Below are positions 24,645-33,013 of a stretch of DNA of 47,374 bases, in pieces. Source of the stretch: CAZFCK01 sp964517355. GTDB lineage: Bacteria > Desulfobacterota > Desulfovibrionia > Desulfovibrionales > Desulfovibrionaceae. The translations under genes were made by a program, and so were the position numbers. The notes beneath the pieces were generated by a model. It was not told where the DNA came from, searched no databases, and saw only the letters and a program-made list of their open reading frames with translations. How positions within the stretch are numbered: the first letter of the stretch is position 1; every line of letters begins with the position of its first letter. Where the stretch lies: positions 1 through 47,374 of the forward strand of contig CAZFCK010000007.1 in assembly GCA_964517355.1 (NCBI GenBank), written 5' to 3'.

Positions 24645-24749
24645 TAGCGCATTTTCGCCTTGAAACAAGGCTCTCCCCTGAAACAATTTTCAATTGTTCC
24701 AGGGAAATGCATAAGAGCATCTAGCGCTTTTCAAGCGTTAAATGCTCTA
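24645..24749 (-). repeat. RptA copy 4
   Basis: A 105-bp TA-to-TA element in inverted orientation. It differs from the consensus at the left hairpin (TTAACGC for CTCACGC) and at one base in hairpin 2. The flanks are TTAG and CTAA. Confidence 0.85.
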
Positions 24750-24838
24750 AATCATGTAAACACGTGAAAGATAATTTTCAAAAAGGAGGGCCTTCAGGGC
24801 TGGTTATGTAAGGACGTCATGCCCTTGCGAGCATACGT

Positions 24839-25576
24839 TCAGGACGTGCGGGCAGGCGGGACTATCCAGGGGAGCACGGGTTTGCCAAGCCATGTGCCTG
24901 CTTTGCCCTGTTTGGGGAGTGGCTCGACGAGCGCTTCCTGCAGCCGCTCCAAGAAAACGGGGCGCGGCAGTTCCACTGAACCGAAGCGGAGCATATGTCT
25001 GGTTGTCTGCTGGCAATCGACAAGAGTGAATCCCCAAGCCCGCAATGTTTTCACAAAGCGGACGAAAGCGACTTTGGAGGCGTCGGGTTCACTGAAGAAC
25101 ATGGATTCTCCGAAAAAAGCCCGCCCCAACGCCAGACCGTAAAAGCCGCCGACTAACCGGTCATTGAGCCATGCTTCCACGGAATGCACAAACCCGGCCT
25201 GGTGCAGGCGGGTGTAGGCTTCGATCATCTCCCGGACCAGCCATGTGCCTGCGCCCTGCGGGCGTATTGATATTGCGCAGTTATAGATAACCTGCTCACA
25301 GGCCTGGTCAAGAGTGATGCGATAACGCCCCTTGTTCAATACGCGGCGCAAACTTTTTGGAATATGCAATTGTGCGGGTTCCAGAACCAGCCGTGGATGG
25401 GGGGACCACCAGAGAATGGGGCTTTGGGGGCCGTACCAGGGAAAGATACCTCTTGCGTAGGCAGCTAAGAGCCGTGGAAGGCTGAGGTCGCCCCCCACGG
25501 CCAAGAGTCCGTCCGCATCGGCCAGGTCCGGATCAGGAAAGGCGATGCATTCCGTAGGCAGATAGAAAACCGTCAT
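24839..25576 (-). CDS. aat: Leucyl/phenylalanyl-tRNA-protein transferase
   Basis: A 245-aa Aat enzyme that adds Leu or Phe to the N-terminus of proteins starting with Arg or Lys and so marks them for ClpS-ClpAP. Family signatures are present: FPDPDLADADGLLAVGGDLS, YARGIFPWYGPQSPILWWSPHPR, YGLALGRAFFGESMF and the Leu/Phe-pocket segment LVDCQQTTRHMLRFG. It starts 13 nt after clpA, so it is the last gene of the clpS-clpA-aat operon. Confidence 0.96.
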   Translation of the reverse strand: MTVFYLPTECIAFPDPDLADADGLLAVGGDLSLPRLLAAYARGIFPWYGPQSPILWWSPHPRLVLEPAQLHIPKSLRRVLNKGRYRITLDQACEQVIYNCAISIRPQGAGTWLVREMIEAYTRLHQAGFVHSVEAWLNDRLVGGFYGLALGRAFFGESMFFSEPDASKVAFVRFVKTLRAWGFTLVDCQQTTRHMLRFGSVELPRPVFLERLQEALVEPLPKQGKAGTWLGKPVLPWIVPPARTS

Positions 25577-25589
25577 GCTGCCCGTTGTG

Positions 25590-27956
25590 TTACACTGTGG
25601 CAGGCTCGGCCTGCTCGTTTTTACCGCGCTTTTCCGTGCATTTTTTGTCCTTTTTCGTGGGTAAGGACGTATCGAAGGTGAAAGTCAGGCCACTTTCGCC
25701 TTCAGCGGCAGCGGGACGTTCGGGGTCGTGGTCCACAACGACGGTTCCCCCTTTCTGCAAGCAGCCGAAAAGCACTTCGTGTGCGAGTTTGTCTTTCAAT
25801 TCGTCCTGGATGACGCGCCCCAGCGGCCTTGCTCCGAAGGAGGGGTCATAGCCCTTTTTCGCGAGATAGGATCGGGCGCTGTCTGTGAGTTCAATGCCGA
25901 TTTTCCTATCCTGCATCTGCTGTTCAACTTCCTTGATGAATTTTTCCACAATACGTTCCATCACTTCGAATTGCAGGGACTTGAACCCGACAATGCCGTC
26001 AAGCCTGTTGCGGAATTCGGGACTGAACATTTTTTCCAGGGCCTGTTTGCCGCGGTAGCTCACATCTTCGACCTTTCCACCTGAACCAAAGCCAAGATGC
26101 GCGGCGTTCATTTCTCTGGCGCCGGCATTGGTCGTCATCAGGATAATCACATGCCGGAAGTCCGCTTTTCGTCCGTTATTGTCCGTCAAGGTTGCATAGT
26201 CCATGACTTGCAGCAAAATGTTGAACAAATCGGGGTGAGCCTTCTCAATTTCATCGAGCAGGAGCACCGCGTAGGGATTTTTGCGGATGGAATCGGTAAG
26301 CAGTCCTCCCTGATCGAAGCCTATATAGCCGGGAGGCGCGCCGATGAGCCGGGCGACAGCGTGCTTTTCCATATATTCGCTCATATCGAAGCGCAGGAAC
26401 TGTACGCCAAGAGATTGAGCCAGTTGTTTCGCAAGTTCGGTCTTGCCCACGCCTGTAGGGCCGTAGAGCAGGAAAGAGCCTGTGGGACGGTCGGGTTGCC
26501 GCAGACCGGCGCGGGAACGCATGATGGAGCGCACGATGGTCTCCACGGCGGCATCCTGCCCATAGACTACGGTTTTGAGTTGCGGTTCAAGGTTTTCGAG
26601 CAGGAACCTGTCGGAGGAGGAAACGTTTTGCACCGGCACCCGTGCCATGCGTGAAATGACTTTTTCGATGTCCGCCGGCGAGATGGTATTGTTTTTGGCC
26701 CCCTCGGCGTGCTTGAGTTTGAATATGGCGCCCGCTTCATCTATGACGTCAATGGCCTTGTCCGGCAGGTAGCGGTCGTTTATATGCCGCGAGGACAATT
26801 CAACCGCTGCTTTAAGCGCCGGCAGGGTATAGTGGACGCCATGGTGCTCCTCGTAGTAGCTGCGGAGTCCTTTCAGGATATCGATACACTCGTCCAGGCT
26901 GGGTTCCGGGATTTCGATTTTCTGGAACCTGCGGGAGAGTGCGCGATCCTTTTCAAAGTGATTTTTGAATTCTTCATATGTTGTCGAGCCGATACAGCGC
27001 ACCGCACCGGAGGCCAAAACCGGTTTGAGGATGTTGGATGCGTCCAGCGTGCCCCCGCTGGTGGCGCCTGCGCCGACAATGGTATGAATTTCGTCGATAA
27101 ACAGAATGGCTCCGGGCACTGTTTGCAACTCGGCGATGACTCCTTTCATCCTGACTTCGAAATCGCCTCTGTATTTTGTGCCGGCAAGAAGCGCTCCCAT
27201 ATCGAGCGCGAATATTTTCGCGTCGAGGAACGTCTTTGGAACTTCGCCATTTGCAATGCGCAAGGCCAGACCTTCGGCCAGGGCGGTTTTTCCGACGCCG
27301 GGGTCGCCAACGAAGAGCGGGTTGTTTTTCCGTCTGCGCGACAGAACTTGCACAGTGCGCTCCAATTCCGGGCCGCGACCGATGAGCGGATCGATAAGGC
27401 CTTCCTTTGCCTGGCGCACGAGGTCCACGGTGAACTGTTCCAGCGCCTTGTTGGATTTTGCACTGCCTTTTGTTTCTTCTTTTTTATGTTCCAACGGCTT
27501 GGGATCTTGCAGTTGCCATTCATCGTCTTTTGGAAGACCGTGAGATATATATTCCAGTATGTCCAGCCTGGCCACGCCATGGGATTTCAGAAAATAGACG
27601 GCATAGGAATCGTCTTCATCGAAAATGGCGGCCAGTACGTCCCCAACGTCAACTTTGCTTTTCCCTGCCGATTGCATTTGCAGGATCGCACGCTGTAACA
27701 CACGTTGCACGCCAAGAGTTTGCACTACCTCGCTGGAAGGCGAGCCGTGCATCACTTCCATGTGGTCCTGGAAGAAACGCTCCAGCTGATTATGGAGCCT
27801 GTCCACGTCCACGCCACAGTGCGTCAGGATATCCCGCCCTTGTTGCTCTTCCAGCAATGCGTAGAGCAAATGCTCCAGGGTCAGGTATTCGTGATTGCGG
27901 CGGCGTACAGTGCGAACCGCTGATGTGAGCACGTTTTCCAATCGCTTGCTAAGCAT
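25590..27956 (-). CDS. clpA: ATP-dependent Clp protease ATP-binding subunit ClpA
   Basis: A 788-aa AAA+ unfoldase. The Clp N-domain (1-150) is followed by the first ATPase module, with GDPGVGKTALAEG at 217-229. The second module has GPTGVGKTELAKQL and the DEIEKAHPD Walker B. The loop AHLGFGSGG corresponds to the IGL/IGF loop that docks ClpP, so it should pair with an unlinked ClpP. The C-terminal D2-small domain (ARPLGRVIQDELKDKLA) is complete, with a charged Lys/Glu tail. It starts directly after the clpS stop codon. Confidence 0.97.
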   Translation of the reverse strand: MLSKRLENVLTSAVRTVRRRNHEYLTLEHLLYALLEEQQGRDILTHCGVDVDRLHNQLERFFQDHMEVMHGSPSSEVVQTLGVQRVLQRAILQMQSAGKSKVDVGDVLAAIFDEDDSYAVYFLKSHGVARLDILEYISHGLPKDDEWQLQDPKPLEHKKEETKGSAKSNKALEQFTVDLVRQAKEGLIDPLIGRGPELERTVQVLSRRRKNNPLFVGDPGVGKTALAEGLALRIANGEVPKTFLDAKIFALDMGALLAGTKYRGDFEVRMKGVIAELQTVPGAILFIDEIHTIVGAGATSGGTLDASNILKPVLASGAVRCIGSTTYEEFKNHFEKDRALSRRFQKIEIPEPSLDECIDILKGLRSYYEEHHGVHYTLPALKAAVELSSRHINDRYLPDKAIDVIDEAGAIFKLKHAEGAKNNTISPADIEKVISRMARVPVQNVSSSDRFLLENLEPQLKTVVYGQDAAVETIVRSIMRSRAGLRQPDRPTGSFLLYGPTGVGKTELAKQLAQSLGVQFLRFDMSEYMEKHAVARLIGAPPGYIGFDQGGLLTDSIRKNPYAVLLLDEIEKAHPDLFNILLQVMDYATLTDNNGRKADFRHVIILMTTNAGAREMNAAHLGFGSGGKVEDVSYRGKQALEKMFSPEFRNRLDGIVGFKSLQFEVMERIVEKFIKEVEQQMQDRKIGIELTDSARSYLAKKGYDPSFGARPLGRVIQDELKDKLAHEVLFGCLQKGGTVVVDHDPERPAAAEGESGLTFTFDTSLPTKKDKKCTEKRGKNEQAEPATV

Positions 27957-28271
27957 TTATACCTCTTCCATGCTGCTTCGTAGCGGAAAACCTTCTCGTC
28001 TGGCCAGGGAATGCACCTGAGCGACTTTGGTTTCCGCCAATTCTATGGAGTAGATGCCGCAGACGCCAACACCATGTTCGTGGACATTCATCATAATCCG
28101 CGTGGCTTCGGGTTCGGTTTTATTAAACACCGTTTTCAAGATGCGGACCACAAATTCCATAGTGGTGTAATCATCATTATGCAGAAGCACTTTGAATCGC
28201 CTCGGCTCTTTAATTTCCTCTTCCAGGCCGATATCGGGCTCGAATTCGGGTTTGCTGAACCTCTGGCTCAT
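27957..28271 (-). CDS. clpS: ATP-dependent Clp protease adaptor ClpS
   Basis: A 104-aa adaptor that delivers N-degron substrates to ClpA. The N-end pocket motif HNDDYTTMEFVVRIL and the helix IMMNVHEHGVGVCGIY with its conserved His are present. TTMEF has Thr where many homologues have Pro (TPMEF). It is the first gene of the operon; its stop is immediately followed by the clpA ATG. Confidence 0.96.
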   Translation of the reverse strand: MSQRFSKPEFEPDIGLEEEIKEPRRFKVLLHNDDYTTMEFVVRILKTVFNKTEPEATRIMMNVHEHGVGVCGIYSIELAETKVAQVHSLARREGFPLRSSMEEV

Positions 28272-28635
28272 AATTGTTTTCTCATGAAACGTTTCGATGT
28301 CATGATCATATTAAGTACGGCCGTTGCGCTTGTCGAGTGTCGCGTTCTGTCGAGGAGAGGGTGAGTTGGCCGCATCGTGCAGGTGATGTTCGGAGAAGCG
28401 TCAGCGTCATCCACTTTTTCCCCTCCTGGTAAATCCGTCAATGAAATGCGTTGTATGCATTTCCGCTGCAATAAAAGACTTTATATAATTATGACAATAT
28501 GTTTTCAGGGTGCCCCGGTGAGTCCGGATCGTGACGCCGCCATCGTGTAAGGACATCTTCCTATCATAAAAAATAGAGCAAATCGACAGTAAAATCAAGG
28601 CGGCGTTCTTGATTTGGGGTCACGGCAAGCATTTT
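28272..28635. other. Spacer between clpS and the CYTH gene
   Basis: A 364-base region with no supported gene or repeat. It should contain the clpS operon promoter and the end of the CYTH transcript. No convincing boxes or terminator were found. Confidence 0.4.
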
Positions 28636-29232
28636 TTACTCTTCCCACGGGAGGTACGGAGGCAGCGTTGCAGGGGAAAAAACGAAGTTGGGGTCGGGGT
28701 TCCGCCCTGTTGTGCGTAAATAGTCCTGATGCAGCTGGTGATAGTTTTTGTCCGTGCCTTCTGCAAGAGGTAACGCCAGCAAGGCAGCCGCGTGGTCAAT
28801 TGCCTCCGGATCGCCTTCGAATTCCACGCAATCGCCGAAGGGAAGCCTGTCCAGGCAGACGGTGCAGGCATCCATCCGCCATTCCTCACGAACCTTTTCG
28901 TATGTAAAAGCGGGCTCGTAGCCGAGATAGCCTAAAATATTCCGCATGGCTGCAGCGTCTTGTACGTGTGTTTCCGTTTCGTGCCGGATTTTGTAGCCCG
29001 AGGCCGCCACTTGGTCCGGAGGACGCTTATGAGTCAACAATCCGTCATGTTCATTGTCCCATTGGCGCAAGCGTAACAGTATGTTTCGCGCCCTTAAGCT
29101 CTGATCCGCGGTATCGAATACAACGTTGCGCTCAAAATGGCGTTGCAAAAATGTAGCGCCGGCTTGACGTAGTTTATCGCGGACCCCTTTAAGATCGGCA
29201 TGCATGAATTTTCGTTCTATTTCAAGTTTCAT
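28636..29232 (-). CDS. CYTH-domain protein (CyaB-type adenylate cyclase or triphosphatase)
   Basis: A 198-aa CYTH-fold protein. The N-terminal LEIERKF gives the ExExK metal/triphosphate motif. The tunnel strands with alternating Arg, Lys and Glu follow: ILLRLRQWDNEHDGLLTHKRPP, IRHETETHV, YEKVREEWRMDACTVCLDRLP and DCVEFEGDPEAI. Members are class IV adenylate cyclases or thiamine/inorganic triphosphatases, and the sequence does not decide between them. It is a lone gene divergent from crcB. Confidence 0.85.
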   Translation of the reverse strand: MKLEIERKFMHADLKGVRDKLRQAGATFLQRHFERNVVFDTADQSLRARNILLRLRQWDNEHDGLLTHKRPPDQVAASGYKIRHETETHVQDAAAMRNILGYLGYEPAFTYEKVREEWRMDACTVCLDRLPFGDCVEFEGDPEAIDHAAALLALPLAEGTDKNYHQLHQDYLRTTGRNPDPNFVFSPATLPPYLPWEE

Positions 29233-29441
29233 GCGTTGAACATAACAAAAAATGGCGCATAAGAAAACGTGATAATGCGCCCCTGCCGTGAGATGGTGAA
29301 CTGACGCACCTGCGAAGAGAAGGATGCCACCGCGGGTTCAGGAATGCACATTGACCCCTTCGGGACCCGGTGTCATGATAACCGCGAGAAATGACTTTAA
29401 AGGCGATGCGCCGGTATGATGAAGTGTTGAGGAGGTTTTTT

Positions 29442-29810
29442 GTGCAAAAACTTGTTTTTCTCGCAATCGCTGGAGGAGCTGGAGCGCTCAGCCGTTATGG
29501 CCTGGCGGGATTTGTGCAACGTCTGGCAGGGGGGGCTTTTCCTTTAGGCACGTTTATAGTGAACATTTTGGGCTGCTTTTTGTTCGGGTTGGTCTGGGGC
29601 GTGCTTGAGTATCGTCTTGGCCCCCAGTTTCGTGTTGTTGTCTTGACCGGGTTTATGGGCGCGTTCACGACCTTTTCGACGTATGCTTTTGAAAGCGTCG
29701 CGCTTATGCAGCATGGCCAGTGGTGGCTGGCTGTATTGAACCTGGCTGGTCAAAATCTCATTGGTTTGGTGTTGCTTTTTTCCGGACTCGCCTTGGGGCG
29801 TTCGTTTTGA
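29442..29810 (+). CDS. crcB: Fluoride channel CrcB/FluC
   Basis: About 122 aa with four membrane helices, the usual FluC length. It shows GGAGALSRYGLAGF, FPLGTFIVNILGCFLFGL (pore Asn) and FMGAFTTFSTYAFE (central sodium-site and Phe-box region). It works as a dual-topology dimer exporting fluoride. I chose the GTG start at 29442 because GAGGAGG lies 6 nt upstream; the frame runs 51 nt further upstream without a site. No crcB-type riboswitch can be recognised in the leader. Confidence 0.9.
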   Translation: MQKLVFLAIAGGAGALSRYGLAGFVQRLAGGAFPLGTFIVNILGCFLFGLVWGVLEYRLGPQFRVVVLTGFMGAFTTFSTYAFESVALMQHGQWWLAVLNLAGQNLIGLVLLFSGLALGRSF

Positions 29811-29839
29811 ACCATGTGATAAAGAAGGGGGCCGGCGCC

Positions 29840-30187
29840 ATGATACTACCTGATGAGGCGGAATGCTTGAAGATCTATACAGGGGCCAATGACAGGCGGC
29901 AGGGACGCCCCATCTATGAACTTGTTGTGGAGGAGGCCAAGCGCCGCGGGTTGGCAGGCGCCACAGTGTTGCGGGGCGTCAGCGGGTTTGGCGCCAACAG
30001 CCGCGTACACACGGAAAAAATACTGAGGCTTTCCGAAGATTTGCCGTTGGTAATTGAAATTGTGGATCGTCCTGAAAAAATTGAACCGTTTCTGGAGTTT
30101 TTGGATCTCATCATGCGGGAGGGGCTGGTCACGCGCGAAACAGTGCGCGTCCATTTCTACCGGCACAACGAGGGGCGCAAAGGGTGA
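29840..30187 (+). CDS. DUF190 (PII-like) protein
   Basis: About 115 aa with the DUF190 signature: LKIYTGANDRRQGRPIYELVVEEAKRRGLAGATVLRGVSGFG, then RLSEDLPLVIEIVDRPEKIEPFL. The ferredoxin-like fold resembles PII proteins. The gene follows crcB by 29 nt. crcB and DUF190 genes are often neighbours or fused in other bacteria, which suggests a regulatory or accessory role in fluoride export; this is inference. ATG 29840 gives the family start. Confidence 0.85.
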   Translation: MILPDEAECLKIYTGANDRRQGRPIYELVVEEAKRRGLAGATVLRGVSGFGANSRVHTEKILRLSEDLPLVIEIVDRPEKIEPFLEFLDLIMREGLVTRETVRVHFYRHNEGRKG

Positions 30188-30212
30188 CGGCTCTTCAGCT
30201 CGACATGCGGAC

Positions 30213-30317
30213 TAGAGCATCTCACGCTTGAAAAGCGCTAGATGCTCTTATGCATTTCCCTGGAACAATTGGAAATTATTTCAGGGGAGAGCCTTGTTTC
30301 AAGGCGAAAATGCGCTA
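30213..30317 (+). repeat. RptA copy 5
   Basis: A 105-bp TA-to-TA element with one substitution in hairpin 2 (AATTATT for AATTGTT). Its right TA is at the same time the left TA of the RptB element that follows. Confidence 0.9.
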
Positions 30318-30379
30318 GAGCATTTAAACTTTGAAAAAGTTGAAAGGCTCTGCAATCATTTCAAGCGGTAAATGCTCTA
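30316..30379 (+). repeat. RptB copy 1 (short form)
   Basis: A 64-bp TA-to-TA element with ends GAGCATTTA / TAAATGCTC. Compared with the 126-bp copy at 43467 it keeps both ends but lacks about 62 internal bases between CTCTGCAA and TCATTTCAAGCG. Confidence 0.8.
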
Positions 30380-30392
30380 AAAGAAAAAAAGC

Positions 30393-30442
30393 ATAAAGTC
30401 GCGGGCTTTCGCGCCCGCACGACGACCAGGGGAGGCCCCTGG
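30393..30442 (+). repeat. RptC copy 1, two GC-rich hairpins
   Basis: Hairpin GCGGGC / GCCCGC (30401-30418) and hairpin CCAGGGG-AGG-CCCCTGG (30426-30442). The same sequence ends the window (47329-47374). Confidence 0.75.
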
Positions 30443-30606
30443 ACACCATAAAAACCGACGAATTATTTTTAATTATAAGATGTTGTGTGTACTCTTTGCT
30501 CGGAACGTCGAGTTGCATGTGGCCTGTGTCTATCAATAACTTATGGAGATTTTTAAGAAACTTTTTAAAAGGTTCGTACGCCGCCGGAGGCAAATCAATT
30601 TTATGA
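30443..30606. other. AT-rich spacer after nadE
   Basis: No gene. The part 30539-30585 (TTTTTAAGAAACTTTTTAAA, then GGTTCGTACGCCGCCGGAGG) resembles the TTAAGAACC...GGTTC core of RptD, so a remnant is likely. Confidence 0.4.
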
Positions 30607-32571
30607 TTAACCGCTTTTGCAGGCGAGGTCGTCGAGGTCTCGCAACCACAGCGTCACGGTCGCGTCGCTGGGCATGCGCCAGTCTCCTCTGGGAGAAAGA
30701 GCCACGGTGCCCACTTTGGGGCCGTCCGGCATGGCCGAGCGCTTGAACTGTTGCGAAAAGAACCGTCTGTAAAAGAGCCGCAGCCATTGCAGAATGACGT
30801 CCGGAGGGTAGACATCGCCGAAAGCTTTTCGCGCCAGGAAAAAGACTTTTCGCGGAGCAAATCCATGGCGTTGGGCGTAAAATAAAAAGAAATCGTGCAA
30901 TTCATAGGGGCCTATGGTCGCTTCGGTGTCTTGGATGGCCCCTGTTTCCTCACCCGCGGGCAACAGCTCCGGAGAAATGGGCGTGTCGATCACATCATGC
31001 AGCACTCTGGACGTCTCGCCTTGAAAGAGTTCTTCGGCGCACCAGCCGATGACATAGCGGACCATGGTCTTCGGCACTCCGGCGTTCACATGGTACATGG
31101 ACATATGGTCCCCGTTGAATGTGCACCAGCCCAAGGCCGCTTCCGAAAGATCGCCCGTTCCCACCACAAATCCGTTCACCTGGTTGGCGATGTCCATAAG
31201 CACCTGGGTGCGTTCGCGGGCCTGGGCGTTTTCAAACGTCACATCTCGTACAGCCGGATCATGCCCTATGTCATTGAAATGTTTGTTTACAGCTTCTCCT
31301 ATGGGCACTTCGCGAAATTGCGCGCCAAGGAGTGTGGCCAGTGTGGTGGCGTTGTTGCGCGTACGCGAGGAGGTACCGAAGCCGGGCATGGTCACGCAGA
31401 TGAGCGCGTCGCGCTCCATTTTGAGCATGTCCAGGGCATGGCAGCAGACAAGGAGGGCCAGAGTGGAATCGAGTCCGCCCGAAACCCCGAGCACAAGCCG
31501 GGACAATCCCGTATGCCGTATGCGCCGGGCCAGGGCCGTCGACTGGATGGAGAATATTTCGCCGCAATGGGCGGCGCGGGCCTGCATATCGGCCGGCACA
31601 AAGGGATGGCGCGCCAAGGGGCGCTGGAGTTCATTGGTGTTGGTTTGGGTGGGCATGTGAAAGGGGAGCACTCTGAACGAGCGGTGCAAGTGGGCGTCGC
31701 CATAGGCCGTATTCGTCTGGCGTTCATGCTGCAAACGCTCCAGATCCACATCCGCTGTAATCATTTCCGATGCAAAAGAGAAAGATCTGCTTTCGGCCAG
31801 TATGACGCCGTTTTCCACGATCAGGGCATGGCCGGAGTAAACCATGTCCGTGGTGGATTCCCAGGGACCCGCCCCGGCATAGGCGTAGAGTCCCATGCAG
31901 CGGGAGGATTGCTGGGCCACAAGGGCGCGCCTGTAGTCCGCTTTGCCCAACAATTCGTTGCTGGCGGATGGATTGCACAATATTGTCGCGCCCGCCAAGG
32001 CCTGGGCGCTGCTTGGAGGTTGCACGGCCCACATGTCTTCGCAGATTTCTATGCCGATGCGGCAGCCCGGCAGGTTTTCGGCGTCGAAAAGCAAATCCGC
32101 CCCAATGGGGATGTCGTTTCCTTCCCATTGAATGCTTTCCACAGGAAGCTCCCAACTGGAGCGGAACCAGCGATGTTCATAAAATTCATTGTTATTGGGT
32201 AGATATGTTTTGGGGACAAGTCCGCGTACATGCCCGCCTTGAATGAACGCGGCGCAGTTGAACAGCTTTCCGGAAATTGCCAAGGGCAATCCCACCACTG
32301 CGGCCAGGGGCAAGAGGGCGATCTCCTCAGCAAGGTTGAAGAGAGTTTCCACCGCCTTATCTTGCAAGACCTTTTGGAAGAAAAGATCCTGGCAGGAGTA
32401 GCCCGTGATGCAAAGTTCGGGCAGTACCGCGAATTGCACGCCTTGTTGCGCTGCGTTTTCCAACGCTGTAACGATCTTGTCACGGTTGAAGTCTGGATCG
32501 GCGATGCGCAGCTCCGGCATGATGCAGGCCAGCCGTAAAAAGCCGTATGTGGCGTTATTTTCTTTTATCAT
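30607..32571 (-). CDS. nadE: Glutamine-dependent NAD+ synthetase
   Basis: About 654 aa with two domains. The N-terminal nitrilase-type glutaminase has the triad Glu52 (LPELCITGYS), Lys121 (VPKTYLP) and Cys177 (IEICEDMW). The C-terminal synthetase has SGGLDS (364-369), the ATP-pyrophosphatase P-loop. It makes NAD from deamido-NAD using glutamine. The frame extends 57 codons further upstream, but the family begins at ATYGFLRLACIMPELRIAD, so I use ATG 32571. It is a single gene. Confidence 0.95.
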   Translation of the reverse strand: MIKENNATYGFLRLACIMPELRIADPDFNRDKIVTALENAAQQGVQFAVLPELCITGYSCQDLFFQKVLQDKAVETLFNLAEEIALLPLAAVVGLPLAISGKLFNCAAFIQGGHVRGLVPKTYLPNNNEFYEHRWFRSSWELPVESIQWEGNDIPIGADLLFDAENLPGCRIGIEICEDMWAVQPPSSAQALAGATILCNPSASNELLGKADYRRALVAQQSSRCMGLYAYAGAGPWESTTDMVYSGHALIVENGVILAESRSFSFASEMITADVDLERLQHERQTNTAYGDAHLHRSFRVLPFHMPTQTNTNELQRPLARHPFVPADMQARAAHCGEIFSIQSTALARRIRHTGLSRLVLGVSGGLDSTLALLVCCHALDMLKMERDALICVTMPGFGTSSRTRNNATTLATLLGAQFREVPIGEAVNKHFNDIGHDPAVRDVTFENAQARERTQVLMDIANQVNGFVVGTGDLSEAALGWCTFNGDHMSMYHVNAGVPKTMVRYVIGWCAEELFQGETSRVLHDVIDTPISPELLPAGEETGAIQDTEATIGPYELHDFFLFYAQRHGFAPRKVFFLARKAFGDVYPPDVILQWLRLFYRRFFSQQFKRSAMPDGPKVGTVALSPRGDWRMPSDATVTLWLRDLDDLACKSG

Positions 32572-32774
32572 CCTGTGGGTTATACTCCCAAAAAAAATGA
32601 GGCGCAACCGCCCCTCGTTATGTTGCCGCAATTGCGTCCCCAGATGGGAGCGACGGCATTGCCGGGTGTGACACGGCATTTTCTCCCCCTGTTCCACAAC
32701 GGGAGATGAACATCGGTTTTTCCCCCTGGAAAGCCTTATCACATGGCGGAGAGCATAACGCTCTCCGCATGCCC

Positions 32775-32983
32775 TAGAGCATATTGACTTTGAAACAGGA
32801 ATCTCTTCGGGGGCTTAAGAACCTTTTGCAACAGGTTCGCAAGAATCGCCAAAAGGTATTATCTTGTGTAACTTGTTGTCATACTTGCATTTCAATGTGT
32901 GATATTCGCGGGGGCTGGGGGGCGTTTCCCCTTGGCGGGGGGTGGAGCCCAACAAAAAACCACCTTAAAGTTTACATGCTCCC
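32775..32983 (+). repeat. RptD copy 2 (best preserved, ~209 bp)
   Basis: It starts TAGAGCATATTGACTTTGAA and ends GTTTACATGCTCC, so the ends are inverted. Inside are TTAAGAACCTTTTGCAACAG, then GATATTCGCGGGGGC, then GGCGTTTCCCCTTGGCGGGG. Shorter or decayed relatives lie at 11122, 15301, 30539, 34889 and 38050. The right end lies 31 nt before the start of the next gene and may affect its leader. Confidence 0.75.
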
Positions 32984-33013
32984 ATGGTAACGAACCTTTT
33001 ATTTGGAAAAGTT

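Noticed and set aside
29233..29441. Possible fluoride riboswitch upstream of crcB
   Set aside because: Fragments such as GAGATGG and GTCATGATAACC recall the crcB motif, but the conserved pseudoknot pairings could not be laid out. A covariance-model search would decide.
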